A stretch of DNA of 64,000 bases from Algibacter mikhailovii (GTDB lineage: Bacteria; Bacteroidota; Bacteroidia; Flavobacteriales; Flavobacteriaceae), in contig NZ_BMWZ01000006.1 of assembly GCF_014651495.1 (NCBI RefSeq), forward strand, positions 260,697-324,696, read 5' to 3'. The notes beneath the pieces are model-generated. The model was not told the origin of the DNA. It saw nothing but the letters and a program-made list of their open reading frames with translations, and searched no databases. The position numbers and the translations under genes are program-made. This document shows positions 47,399 to 57,199 of this stretch, piece by piece; position 1 is the first letter of the stretch; every line of letters begins with the position of its first letter.

Positions 47399-49858
47399 AT
47401 GAAGAAATTCAACATTTTACTATGTCTAGCTATTTTCTTTTTGGGCTATTCTGAAATGAAAGCGCAAGACATAAATTTTAATGCATCGTGGAAGTTCTAT
47501 AATGCGGAGGCTGAAGGCGCGGAAGCACCTGAATTTAATGATTCCGATTGGAGAAATTTAAACCTCCCGCATGATTGGGCTATAGAAGGTCCTTTTGATA
47601 TTAAATATAATGCACGTTCTGGAGGGTTGCCATTTCACGGTACTGGCTGGTATCGTAAGCATTTTAAAATGGAAGCAGATGCCAAAGGAAAGGTTGTTAG
47701 AATTGAATTTGAAGGTGCCATGTACAATGCCCATGTATGGGTTAATGGTGAGTTCATTGGTAATAGACCATTTGGATATATCGGTTTTGAGTATGACATC
47801 AGTAAACATTTAAAGTATGATGGTTCTGATAATGTGATAGCCGTTAAATTGAAACCAGAAGATTTATCAACACGATGGTATCCTGGAGCCGGAATATACC
47901 GTTCAGTATGGTTGAAAATTGATAACAAAGTGCATGTAGGCCAATGGGGTACTTATATTACAACACCAACTGTAACTAAAGATTTAGCTGTGGTTCAAAA
48001 TGAAACGACAGTGGTGAATAAAAGTAGTGAGTCAGTTGAAGTAAAAGTAAATCACGAATACTTTTCACCGGAAGGAGAATCAGTATCTTTTATTGATGAA
48101 ACCATTTCAGTAGCCGCTAATACATCTGGTACTTCACAGCTGTTTTCTAAAATTAAGAACCCAAAACGCTGGGATACAGAAAACCCGAATTTATATGATG
48201 TTGTAACCACTATTACTCAAAACGGAAATGTGGTTGATACTTATAAAAGTCGTATTGGCTTAAGATCAATTAGATACACTAAAGATGGCTTTTTCTTAAA
48301 TGACAAACCAGTACGTTTTAATGGGGTTTGTTTGCATCATGATAATGGTGCTTTAGGGGCTGCGGTGTACCGTAGAGCAGATGAAAGAAAATTACAAATC
48401 ATGAAAAGTATGGGCGTTAATGCCATTCGTACAAGTCATAATCCACCGTCAAGAGAATTACTAGAGCTTTGTGATGAATTAGGATTAATGGTTCAAGATG
48501 AAGCTTTTGATGTTTGGAAAATGGAAAAAGTACCAAACGGTTATAACTTGTTTTTTGATGAATGGGGGGAGCGAGATTTAAAGGATATGATTAAGAGAGA
48601 CAGAAATCATCCATCAATAATAATGTGGAGTATAGGTAATGAAATCATAGAACAAAAGGATAAGAAAAATGGGTGGAAAGTAGCAAAACGATTAAACGCC
48701 TATTGTAAAGAAATAGATCCAACAAGACCAACTTCAGCTGGTTTTAACCATTATTCTAGCCCATATGATAATAATATGGCGCAACAAGTAGATATAGCTG
48801 GTATGAATTACAAACCAACACATTATGTTGATGTGAGAAATAATTACCCGGAACTACCATTTGTGGCTACCGAAACGTCAAGTTGTACCAGTAGTCGTGG
48901 TATTTATCATTTGCCAATTGAAAAATATAGAGTTCATGAATCTAAACATGTAACAAGTTATGATTTAATAGGGCCTGTCTGGGCCTATCCACCAGATATT
49001 GAATTTCATTATCAAGAACAAAATCCACATGTTATGGGCGAGTTTATTTGGACTGGTTTTGATTATTTAGGAGAACCAACACCCTACGGTGGAAGAGATA
49101 ACTCTACAAATGGCTATTGGAATGACGATTGGCCTTCTAAAAGTTCTTACTTTGGAGCAGTGGATTTATGTGGATTTCCAAAAGACAGATTCTTTTTATA
49201 CCAAAGTCAATGGACTACCAAGCCTATGATTCACCTCTTGCCACATTGGAACTGGAAAGGTATGGAAGGTCAAGATATTCCTGTGTATTGTTATACCAAT
49301 TGTGATTCCGCAGAGCTTTTTGTGAATGGAAAGTCTATGGGTAAAAAAGTTAAGGGTAAAGATTTAACAGAACTTTTGGTTAGTTTTAATGATTACGAAG
49401 GCGAAACGTTTCAATCGAAATATAGGCTATCCTGGAATGTACCTTATAAAGCAGGGGATATTAGAGTGATTGGTTATAAAGATGGAAAACCAGTACAAGA
49501 AGAGCAAATATTTACAGCAGGAAAGCCTGCTAAGATCAATCTGTCCGTTGACAGAACTGAAATCAATGCAGATGGCGTCGACTTGGCTTATGTAACGGTT
49601 AGAATAGAAGATAAAAATGGAAATTTATGTCCTATGGCTGATAATCTGGTTAATTTTTCAGTCAAAGGAGCAGGTCGTTTAATAGCTGTTGATAACGGCA
49701 ACCAAATCAGTGTGGAATCCTTTCAAGCAAATCATAGAAAAACCTTTAGCGGTATGTGTCTGGCTGTTTTGAAATCGTCAGAGCATTCAGGAACCATTAC
49801 CTTAAAGGCAACATCTAAAGGATTAAAATCTAAAAGTGTCACGGTTCAAACAAAGTAG
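47399..49858 (+). CDS. GH2 family beta-galactosidase-like hydrolase, exported
   Basis: 819 residues, signal peptide, about 1-22 ('EMKAQ'). Sugar-binding jelly roll with 'LNLPHDWAIEGPFD' and 'WYPGAGIYRSVWL', Ig domain, TIM barrel ('RFNGVCLHHDNGALGAAVYR'), acid/base E415 in 'NHPSIIMWSIGNE', nucleophile E492 in 'FVATETSS'. C-terminal modules: 'CDSAELFVNGKSMGKK' and a bacterial Ig-like domain ('INADGVDLAYVTVRIEDKNGN'). This is the architecture of beta-galactosidases of PULs, including those acting on porphyran and carrageenan oligosaccharides. Located 49 bp before GH3 and near sulfatases and GH110, so galactan breakdown is likely. Confidence 0.92.
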   Translation: MKKFNILLCLAIFFLGYSEMKAQDINFNASWKFYNAEAEGAEAPEFNDSDWRNLNLPHDWAIEGPFDIKYNARSGGLPFHGTGWYRKHFKMEADAKGKVVRIEFEGAMYNAHVWVNGEFIGNRPFGYIGFEYDISKHLKYDGSDNVIAVKLKPEDLSTRWYPGAGIYRSVWLKIDNKVHVGQWGTYITTPTVTKDLAVVQNETTVVNKSSESVEVKVNHEYFSPEGESVSFIDETISVAANTSGTSQLFSKIKNPKRWDTENPNLYDVVTTITQNGNVVDTYKSRIGLRSIRYTKDGFFLNDKPVRFNGVCLHHDNGALGAAVYRRADERKLQIMKSMGVNAIRTSHNPPSRELLELCDELGLMVQDEAFDVWKMEKVPNGYNLFFDEWGERDLKDMIKRDRNHPSIIMWSIGNEIIEQKDKKNGWKVAKRLNAYCKEIDPTRPTSAGFNHYSSPYDNNMAQQVDIAGMNYKPTHYVDVRNNYPELPFVATETSSCTSSRGIYHLPIEKYRVHESKHVTSYDLIGPVWAYPPDIEFHYQEQNPHVMGEFIWTGFDYLGEPTPYGGRDNSTNGYWNDDWPSKSSYFGAVDLCGFPKDRFFLYQSQWTTKPMIHLLPHWNWKGMEGQDIPVYCYTNCDSAELFVNGKSMGKKVKGKDLTELLVSFNDYEGETFQSKYRLSWNVPYKAGDIRVIGYKDGKPVQEEQIFTAGKPAKINLSVDRTEINADGVDLAYVTVRIEDKNGNLCPMADNLVNFSVKGAGRLIAVDNGNQISVESFQANHRKTFSGMCLAVLKSSEHSGTITLKATSKGLKSKSVTVQTK

Positions 49859-49907
49859 GTGAAGCATCTTTTAGAATTTAGGTTATAGAATATAGAAATA
49901 TAATATT

Positions 49908-52073
49908 ATGAAACTATTTAAGATTTTTATAGTTATTACATTAATGCCGTTAGTTATACACGGTCAAAATTCTAATCAAAAATGGTTTGATACGGCGTTA
50001 AGTCATAATGAGCGTATAGATTATTTAATAGAAGCGATGACTTTAGAGGAAAAAACATCTCAGTTATTAGATGTTTGTCCACCTATTGAACGTTTAGGGA
50101 TACCTGAATATAATTGGTGGAATGAAGCTTTACATGGGGTAGCAAGAAATGGTAGAGCAACTGTGTTCCCTCAGGCTATTGCCTTTGGAGCTACATTTGA
50201 TGAAGAATTAATTCATAGAGTAGGTACTGCTATTTCTGATGAGGCAAGAGCAAAATACAACGAAGCCATAAAACTTGATAATAGAGGTCGATATGCCGGT
50301 TTAACTTTTTGGTCACCAAACGTTAATATTTTTAGAGACGCGCGTTGGGGTCGTGGTCAAGAGACCTACGGAGAAGATCCGTTTCTAACCAGTAAAATAG
50401 GTGTAAGTTTTGTGAAAGGTTTACAAGGCGATAATCCTGATTATATGAAAGCGGCAGCTTGTGCAAAACATTATGCTGTGCATTCCGGCCCAGAAGAATT
50501 AAGGCATGAGTTTAATGCCGAAGTTAGCAAGAAAGACTTCTTTGAAACTTATTTGCCAGCATTTAAAGCGCTAGTTCAGGAAGCAAATGTGGAAGGTGTT
50601 ATGGGGGCATATAATCGTACGCTTGGAGAAGTTTGTAGCGGAAGTCCATATTTGTTACAAGATATTTTAAGAAAAGAATGGGGGTTTAAAGGTTATATTG
50701 TTTCAGATTGCGGAGCCATAAGTGATTTTCATAGATTTCATAAAGTAACAAAAACACCTGAAGAATCTGCAGCTCTGGCCTTAATAAACGGAACAAATAT
50801 TAATTGTGGAAATGTTTATAAGGTTTTAAAGAAATCTTTAGAACAAAATTTAATTACTGAAGATTTAATTGATCTCAGATTAAAAGAGAGTTTGTTAACC
50901 AGATTTAAACTTGGAATGTTTGATCCTATAGGAGCAAATCCCTATGATAACATTACATCCCAAGTTGTTAATTCTGAACTACATCGTGCTATAGCAAAAG
51001 AAGTTGCCGAAAAGTCGATTGTACTTTTAAAAAATAAAAATAACATTCTGCCTTTAAAAAAGAACACTAGAACGGTTTATGTAGTTGGACCAAATGCATC
51101 TAGTGAGGAAGTTTTATTAGGTAATTACTACGGATTAACAGGACGTTCTCAAACGATTTTAGATGGTATTGTAAATGAGGTAAGTGCAGGGACTAGCATT
51201 AATTATAAGTATGGTGTTTTACCCTTTAGAGAAAATTCAAATCCCATAGATTGGGCCACTGGCAATGCTGCAAATGCTGATGTAACGATTGCCGTTATGG
51301 GAATCTCTGGGTTATATGAAGGGGAAGAAGGAGAAGCTATAGCATCTACATTTAAAGGCGATAAAAAAGATTTGAAACTGCCTGAAAATCAAATCAATTT
51401 CATCAAAAAGATGCGAGGAAAATCTGAAAAACCACTTGTTTTGGTATTAACAGGAGGTAGTCCTATTGCCATTCCTGAACTTCATGATTTAGTGGATGCC
51501 GTTGTTTTTGCATGGTATCCCGGTGAAGAGGGCGGAACCGCTTTAGCTAACATCCTTTTTGGTGATATTTCTCCTTCAGGTAAATTACCGATTACATTTC
51601 CAAAAGCAGTAGATCAGTTGCCTGCCTACGAGGACTACAATATGAAAGGTAGAACGTATAAGTACATGACTGAAGAACCGCTTTATCCTTTTGGTTTTGG
51701 ATTGTCGTTTACAACGTTTGAATATAATGATTTAGCGGTTGATAAAACATTTCATGTTTCCGTTGATGTTACCAATTCAGGGAAATATGACGCTGAAGAT
51801 GTGGTACAACTTTATATAAGTTCACCATTGGCAGGAACTGAAGATCCTATTTTCGACTTAAAAGCATTTAAAAGAGTGTTTTTAAAATCTGGAGAAACAA
51901 AAACAATCAATTTTAAGTTAAATAAAGCAACCTTTAATCAATTTGATGAAGAAGGTAAAGAAGTTTTAAGAAAAGGGAAATATACTATTCATGTTGGTGG
52001 GGCTTTACCTTCACAGCGTAGTTTAGATTTAGGAGGAGCAAAACCGGTTTCTGCCACTTTGAAGGTTAAGTAA
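49908..52073 (+). CDS. GH3 family beta-glycosidase, exported
   Basis: 721 residues, signal peptide, about 1-20 ('VIHGQ'). Three-domain GH3: TIM-barrel domain with 'YNWWNEALHGVARNG', nucleophile D267 in 'YIVSDCGAISD'; alpha/beta sandwich with 'KSIVLLKNKNNILPL' and 'MGISGLYEGEEGEA', which probably carries the acid/base Glu; C-terminal fibronectin-III-like domain ('VSVDVTNSGKYDAEDVVQLYIS' in part). The WNEALHG motif is typical of the beta-xylosidase/arabinosidase-related GH3 subgroup, but some act on glucosides. Same strand as GH2, 49 bp downstream, presumably co-transcribed. Confidence 0.92.
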   Translation: MKLFKIFIVITLMPLVIHGQNSNQKWFDTALSHNERIDYLIEAMTLEEKTSQLLDVCPPIERLGIPEYNWWNEALHGVARNGRATVFPQAIAFGATFDEELIHRVGTAISDEARAKYNEAIKLDNRGRYAGLTFWSPNVNIFRDARWGRGQETYGEDPFLTSKIGVSFVKGLQGDNPDYMKAAACAKHYAVHSGPEELRHEFNAEVSKKDFFETYLPAFKALVQEANVEGVMGAYNRTLGEVCSGSPYLLQDILRKEWGFKGYIVSDCGAISDFHRFHKVTKTPEESAALALINGTNINCGNVYKVLKKSLEQNLITEDLIDLRLKESLLTRFKLGMFDPIGANPYDNITSQVVNSELHRAIAKEVAEKSIVLLKNKNNILPLKKNTRTVYVVGPNASSEEVLLGNYYGLTGRSQTILDGIVNEVSAGTSINYKYGVLPFRENSNPIDWATGNAANADVTIAVMGISGLYEGEEGEAIASTFKGDKKDLKLPENQINFIKKMRGKSEKPLVLVLTGGSPIAIPELHDLVDAVVFAWYPGEEGGTALANILFGDISPSGKLPITFPKAVDQLPAYEDYNMKGRTYKYMTEEPLYPFGFGLSFTTFEYNDLAVDKTFHVSVDVTNSGKYDAEDVVQLYISSPLAGTEDPIFDLKAFKRVFLKSGETKTINFKLNKATFNQFDEEGKEVLRKGKYTIHVGGALPSQRSLDLGGAKPVSATLKVK

Positions 52074-52311
52074 TGGTTTTAAGTGTATGCAGTATATAAA
52101 AAACAGCCCTGTTCATAGTTTTAATAGTTGATTTGACTACAATATTTGATAGAAACTTCCTGTCTCTACATTAGTATTAATTGTTAAAGCTTTTTTTAAC
52201 TCAATCTATTTAATAAAGTATTAGTTCTTATCAACAACGTTCGATCGTTATTATCAAATATGCGATTAGGATTCTCAGAAATAATAAGTGATCTTTCAAT
52301 GGCGTCAATGA

Positions 52312-53814
52312 AGCCATAGGGGGCTATTTAATAGTAGTTCTATCGTATCAACAAAGGGTTGGGAAAAACAAGTGCTCCAACCCAATGTGAGTTTTGGTGC
52401 CGGTGCTACTAGGTATTGTAATGGAGAAACTGCGCGAGCCTCAATCATTGAAAACTATGGATGGACTATTACTGATGGCGGAAAGGATAAGGATTGCATT
52501 AAGAAAGTCAATTGTTTAACTGTTGAAGACAACATTGGCTTTGCAGGAGGAACTAGTGACATTAATTTGACTTTGAAAAGTACTGAATTAATAAAAGGCT
52601 TTCAATTTGATATCACATTTCCTGATGGATTTGTTTTTGATCCTTTAGATCTTACTAAAACAGAATTACCAACAAATTTTCAGGTGACATGCGCTGCAAT
52701 AGGTGGTAATGCATATAGAGTTGTTGGGTTTTCGTTAACCAATGAAACCATTCCTTGTGGGAAGAAATCGATACTTAGCTTTCCAACCTTTATTAATGGG
52801 GAGACCTTAGAAGATGATTATCCTATTCCTGTAACCAATGTCATACTGTCTGATGTTGATAATCTTGATATCACCTGCCATTGCCCTTTAGACGGTGTAA
52901 TAACTGTTTATAACCACCCCCTTGGTGACGCGAATGGCGATTATGACGTCAATGTTTTAGATATATTAGCAACTATTGATTATATTTTTGGTAACCCACC
53001 ATCGCCATTTTATTTTGATCTGGCAGATGTTAATTTTGATGCCACCATTGATGTTTTTGATGTGCTAGGTATTCAGGATATTATATTAAATCCATCTTCA
53101 AAAACGTCTTCCGGTAAAACGAAAGAAAGTACAGCAAGCGCATTATCGCAATCAAATTATTTATTTGTTGATAGCCAGGCCTTATCGCCAAGTTCATCTG
53201 AAACCTTAGCATTTAATTTGGCAAATAATGATGTTGTTAAAGGCTTACAATTTGATTTTGTTTTACCCGAAGGCATTACATTTAATCCAAAAGAAATTAT
53301 AGGCACCTCGAGACTTGATGGGTTTACAATAAGAGCTCAAGAGGTTAGTAAAAACACCTACAAGGTCATTATTTTTTCTTTATCCTCCGCTACAATAACA
53401 TCCGGGACAGGGACTATTTTAGAACTGCCTGTATTTATTGATTCTGAGATTAATAATGGCGTTTATCCTATGGTATTTAAGGATGTCAAGATTTCAGAGA
53501 CCAATAATAAAAACGTGGCAACAACGCCTCCAAATGTTGGGAATATAACTATAGGCACGTTGGGTGTTGATACTTTAGAAAAGGCTAAAGACAAAATAAA
53601 GGTATTCTCAAACCCTGTTAAAAACCTTTTGCACATGAGTTCAGAACTAGAAGGTTATTACCAAATGTATGACCTTCAGGGAAGATATGTTGGTAAGGGC
53701 AATGTTCTAATTGGGAATAATGAGGTGGACACCTCTATGCTGCAAAGCGGTTTATATATGATTAAAATAAGTACAGCGATTAGCACCGTTATTATGAAAT
53801 TTATTAAAGAATAA
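52312..53814 (+). pseudogene. 3' remnant of a BspA/LRR-type surface protein with cohesin-like, dockerin and T9SS domains
   Basis: The frame is open from 52312 with no ATG; GTG 52372 is only a chance start. From about 52355 the sequence is the characteristic end of a BspA-type (DUF285) leucine-rich repeat protein: 'NVSFGAGATRYCNGETARA' and 'NYGWTITDGG'. Two cohesin-like beta-sandwich domains follow, with a dockerin-type calcium repeat between them ('GDANGDYDVNVLDILATIDY' and 'ADVNFDATIDVFDVLGIQDI'). A T9SS sorting domain ends the protein ('YQMYDLQGRYVGKG', 'IMKFIKE'). A signal peptide and the LRR array are lacking, so the fragment cannot be exported normally. It looks like one side of a deletion or assembly junction. 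Confidence 0.72.
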
Positions 53815-53995
53815 TTAGGAGTTGCCTTTTCCGATACATAGTTGTTGATGCTTTAGCACGTTTTGAATATTCAATAAGACCATCCGCTGATAAAATGTTG
53901 ATGAACCGTTTTAGAGTTTGATTATGGTAGTAGCTAAATGCAACTGAAAAGATGAAATCAGTATCAAAATTAAATTAAGTTATTACATTTGAGGA

Positions 53996-55672
53996 ATGAA
54001 ATTTAAAAGCACTTCATTCCTCTTTTTTTGTCTGCTAGTTTGCCATATCATTGGCCTAATTAGTTCGAAAGGGTGGGCGCAATCTGATTTAGAATATTAT
54101 AAGGTCATTTCTGAATTGAAAAATATGGATTCTGTTGGCATGGCATTGGTGTATTTTAAAACTCAATCTAAAAAGGCCCTTCAAAAACAGGACTCCATCA
54201 AAGCAGCCTATTATATTGAATTAATGGCCTATGGTCAATTTAAAATGGGTTTTCCTCTTGAAAGTGAAGTTTTAGGAATAGAAGCATTATCTATTTTGGA
54301 TGGGGTAAAAGATAGTACTAAAACAAAAGATGCAAGAAAACGATTGTTCAATCACTTAGGCATGGTATATCGAAGTCTTAAAGATGTTGGTGCTGCGAGA
54401 AACTATTATGAGAGGGCATTACATTTAAATAGTTCAAAAACGGATAGAGCTGCCATCATTTCAAATATAGCCAATCTTTATGCAGATGGTAATGATTATG
54501 AAAAAGCGGTTAAGATTCTAGGGGATTATTATGATGAGGTCCTAACGCTTCCTGACTCAGCAATAAAAGCAACGTATTTAAATAATTATGGAAGCTTTAA
54601 GTCTAAATTTAATCCTTCCGAAGGTTTAATGCTCATGGAACAGGCTCTGGAAATGAGGCTGATACTTAAAGATTTATCAGGACTTTTTGGTAGCTATGAG
54701 CAATTAAGTTTATTCTATTTAGAAAATGGAGGCCTTAAAAAAGCAAATTATTATTACGTTAAATTAAAAGAAGTCACTCGTAAAATCGAATCACCTGCTT
54801 ATCATTTGAAAGCTGCTGAATTAAGGCTAAAACTTGAAAAAAATCCTGATTTTGATGCCTATATAGCCTTGAATAATGAAGTTAATTATAACAAGCAGCA
54901 AAGGGTAAATAAGTTTGCAGCCATAAAGTATGGTGTTGAAGAAAAAGAAAAATTACTGCAAGAAAACCAACATAAATTGGAGTTGAGTGAACTTAAACAA
55001 GCCAAGGAAAAATCCTATAAATTGCTTTATTTGGCGATAAGTATTTTTGGAGCTCTACTCACCGTGTTATTGCTATTCATGTTGAAGTCAAGACATAAAA
55101 AAGAGAAGATTAGGCAAGTGTATTTGACCGAAACTAGAATATCTAAAAAGGTGCATGATGAGGTAGCTAATGATGTTTATCAACTCATGACTAAATTACA
55201 AGGCTCGCATCCCCAGGATGACGAAACAATCATTGACGAACTTGAAGGTATTTATAATAAGACCAGAGATATTTCAAAAGAGAACAATACCTTGGATGTG
55301 ACTGAGCATTTTGACGTGTTAATTAAAGACTTGCTCATGGGGTATAGTAATGAACAGGTTAATGTTATTACAAAGAATTTAAATAAGATTAATTGGGAGG
55401 CCATGCCAGATTTAAATAAAATGACTTTATATAGAGTTCTTCAAGAATTAATGACCAATATGAAAAAGCATAGTAAAGCTAATATTGTGGTCATTGGTTT
55501 CGAGCAAATAAAACATAAAACGCAAATTGAATATAAAGATAATGGGGTAGGCTGTGCACTGAGTATAAAAGGAGGGTTACAGAATACGGAAAACCGTATG
55601 GCATCCATCAACGGAAGCATTAATTTTGAATCCTCTATAAACAAGGGGTTTAAGGCCGTAATTACAATCTAA
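53996..55672 (+). CDS. TPR-containing sensor histidine kinase (HisKA_3/NarX-LytS-like)
   Basis: 558 residues: signal peptide, about 1-29; TPR-type helices, about 40-290 ('GAARNYYERALHLNSSKTDRAAIISNIANLYADGN', only partly relevant); coiled coil; one membrane helix, about 342-362; then a dimerisation helix with H387 in 'KVHDEVANDVYQLM'; and a C-terminal ATPase domain with N-box 'LYRVLQELMTNMKKHSKA' and G-box 'YKDNGVGCALSIKGGLQNTENRM' (quoted in part). It matches the flavobacterial kinases that pair with LuxR-type regulators. The partner gene starts three bases after its stop codon. The signal is unknown; closeness to PUL 3 suggests, but does not show, a link. Confidence 0.88.
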   Translation: MKFKSTSFLFFCLLVCHIIGLISSKGWAQSDLEYYKVISELKNMDSVGMALVYFKTQSKKALQKQDSIKAAYYIELMAYGQFKMGFPLESEVLGIEALSILDGVKDSTKTKDARKRLFNHLGMVYRSLKDVGAARNYYERALHLNSSKTDRAAIISNIANLYADGNDYEKAVKILGDYYDEVLTLPDSAIKATYLNNYGSFKSKFNPSEGLMLMEQALEMRLILKDLSGLFGSYEQLSLFYLENGGLKKANYYYVKLKEVTRKIESPAYHLKAAELRLKLEKNPDFDAYIALNNEVNYNKQQRVNKFAAIKYGVEEKEKLLQENQHKLELSELKQAKEKSYKLLYLAISIFGALLTVLLLFMLKSRHKKEKIRQVYLTETRISKKVHDEVANDVYQLMTKLQGSHPQDDETIIDELEGIYNKTRDISKENNTLDVTEHFDVLIKDLLMGYSNEQVNVITKNLNKINWEAMPDLNKMTLYRVLQELMTNMKKHSKANIVVIGFEQIKHKTQIEYKDNGVGCALSIKGGLQNTENRMASINGSINFESSINKGFKAVITI

Positions 55673-55675
55673 TTT

Positions 55676-56341
55676 ATGTATACAAAAGTATTAGCAACAG
55701 ATGATCTGGGAAGTATCAACCAAGGGGTGTTATCGGTTTTGACCGCTCTAGGTATTGAAAATATCGAACAAGTCATGTATTGCGATGATGCTTATTTAAG
55801 AATTAAGAAGGCTAAAATTGGTCATGAGCCCTTTCAATTATTAGTCACTGATTTGTCGTTTAAGTCAGACCATAGAGATCAAGTTTATGACTCAGGAGAG
55901 TCGCTTATCAAAGCTTTGAAAAAGGAATGTCCAGAATTGAAAGTTATTGTTTATTCTGTTGAAGACCGAATACAAAGGGTGCGAAGCTTAATGCAGCAGG
56001 ATAAAATTGATGCCTATGTATGTAAGGGTAGACGAGGTTTATTAGAGTTAGAACAAGCTATTAAAACTATTTTAGAACATAATACTTACGTATCGCCACA
56101 AGTGGCTCATGCTTTAAGTCCAAAAGTGGATTTAGAAATTAACGATTATGATATTGAATTGATGAAGCAACTGTCAAGAGGCTTATCGCAAGAGGAAATT
56201 AGTGGTATATTTAAAACAATGAATATATCGCCATCAAGCCTGAGTTCTATAGAAAAAAGACTGAATAGACTTCGTATTCAGTTTAAAGCGCATAATGCGA
56301 TTCATTTAGTGGCCATAACCAAAGATTTAGGTCTTATCTAA
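55676..56341 (+). CDS. LuxR-type response regulator
   Basis: 221 residues. Receiver domain with acidic residues 'ATDDLGSI' near the N-terminus, phospho-acceptor D59 in 'LLVTDLSF', and a 'CKGRRG' lysine near residue 120. The C-terminal part ('YDIELMKQLSRGLSQEEISGIF' and 'SLSSIEKRLNRLRIQFKAHN') is an atypical LuxR-like helix-turn-helix. Forms a two-gene operon with the upstream kinase. A terminator follows at 56437. Confidence 0.86.
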   Translation: MYTKVLATDDLGSINQGVLSVLTALGIENIEQVMYCDDAYLRIKKAKIGHEPFQLLVTDLSFKSDHRDQVYDSGESLIKALKKECPELKVIVYSVEDRIQRVRSLMQQDKIDAYVCKGRRGLLELEQAIKTILEHNTYVSPQVAHALSPKVDLEINDYDIELMKQLSRGLSQEEISGIFKTMNISPSSLSSIEKRLNRLRIQFKAHNAIHLVAITKDLGLI

Positions 56342-56436
56342 AAAAAATCGCTTAGTTACGGGATACCGTAAAGGTGACAACTTATTCCACAGTAATATTG
56401 TAGTGCTATTATAGAATTCATTTTGAGAGGATGAAG

Positions 56437-56480
56437 AAAGCTCAAGGTTATCTTGATTTTGAGCTTTCATTTTTTATTTT
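56437..56480 (+). terminator. Terminator after the kinase/regulator operon
   Basis: Perfect stem AAAGCTCAA / TTGAGCTTT (56437-56445 with 56459-56467) followed by a T-rich run. A diverged copy with compensating G-U pairs lies at 56811-56850 before the second tRNA, as part of a duplicated block. Confidence 0.75.
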
Positions 56481-56495
56481 AAGAGCAGGAATTAT

Positions 56496-56565
56496 GGCGC
56501 CGTGGTCGAGAGGTTAGGCAAAGGTTTGCAAGATCTAATACGCGGTTCGAATCCGTTCGACGCCT
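56496..56565 (+). tRNA. tRNA-Cys (GCA), copy 1, with stem mismatches
   Basis: Cloverleaf with D-arm GTCGAGAGGTTAGGC, anticodon loop TTGCAAG (GCA), T-loop TTCGAAT and discriminator U73, a strong cysteine identity element. The acceptor stem has one C-A mismatch (fifth pair) that copy 2 lacks. The first pair of the anticodon stem (A-A) and of the T stem (C-U) are also mismatched. 70 bases without CCA. It may be a decaying duplicate or a variant tRNA. Confidence 0.72.
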
Positions 56566-56810
56566 CAAAGGCGTTTTAAATTTTTGAGGTTTTTTGATGT
56601 TTTATGCATTTCATCGAATATTATGATTGCATTTTAAATAAAGTAATAGAATAATGAGTTTTGTCATGTTTCCGATTATTCACATTTACTATATTTAGCC
56701 TGTGAAATCGAAGGTTTATCTGCTCTTTAAGGCAATAAACAGACTGGTACAAAAACGTTCTTCTATTTTAAATAGATGTATTGATAATACTATTCATTTG
56801 CGAGGATGAA

Positions 56811-56850
56811 GAAGGCTCAAGATTGTTATGATTTTGGGCTTTCATTTTTT
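56811..56850 (+). terminator. Hairpin with T-run before tRNA-Cys copy 2
   Basis: Stem AAGGCTCAA / TTGGGCTTT, pairing through two G-U pairs, followed by TTTTTT. It is a copy of the hairpin at 56437 within a block repeated every 375 bases. Confidence 0.5.
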
Positions 56851-56870
56851 GTTTTAGGATCAGGAATTAT

Positions 56871-56940
56871 GGCGCCGTGGTCGAGAGGCTAGGCAAGGGT
56901 TTGCAAGACCTGATACGCGGTTCGAATCCGTTCGGCGCCT
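56871..56940 (+). tRNA. tRNA-Cys (GCA), copy 2
   Basis: Acceptor stem GGCGCCG / CGGCGCC pairs fully. Anticodon GCA at 56903-56905, T-loop TTCGAAT, discriminator U73. The outermost pair of the anticodon stem (A-G) and of the T stem (C-U) are mismatched, as in copy 1, and the variable loop is short. It is the better of the two copies and probably functional. A strong terminator follows directly. Confidence 0.88.
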
Positions 56941-56945
56941 CAATG

Positions 56946-56976
56946 AATCCCCAAATTTTGTTTGGGGATTTTTTTA
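56946..56976 (+). terminator. Rho-independent terminator after tRNA-Cys copy 2
   Basis: Perfect 10-bp stem AATCCCCAAA / TTTGGGGATT, five-base loop, T-run. Confidence 0.9.
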
Positions 56977-57081
56977 TTTATTTTAGAGCAAGACGCTGTT
57001 TTATCACGTTGAATTAAATATGCTCTTTATTAATACTTGTATTTTGAGTGTTAGATTTAAAGGCCTAGGGATAGACATAAG

Positions 57082-57107
57082 AACAGTTTCTAAAGGAGCT
57101 GTTTTTT
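57082..57107 (+). terminator. Possible hairpin terminator
   Basis: AACAGTTTC / GGAGCTGTT pair over nine positions with two G-U pairs, loop TAAA, followed by six T. No gene directly upstream needs it. Confidence 0.35.
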
Positions 57108-57199
57108 CACAAATAGAACAATAAGGCTTAGTCTATTCCAAGAATGAATATCGTCATTGTATGAATTAAAATATGTAGTTCACAATTAGGGTATTTTGA

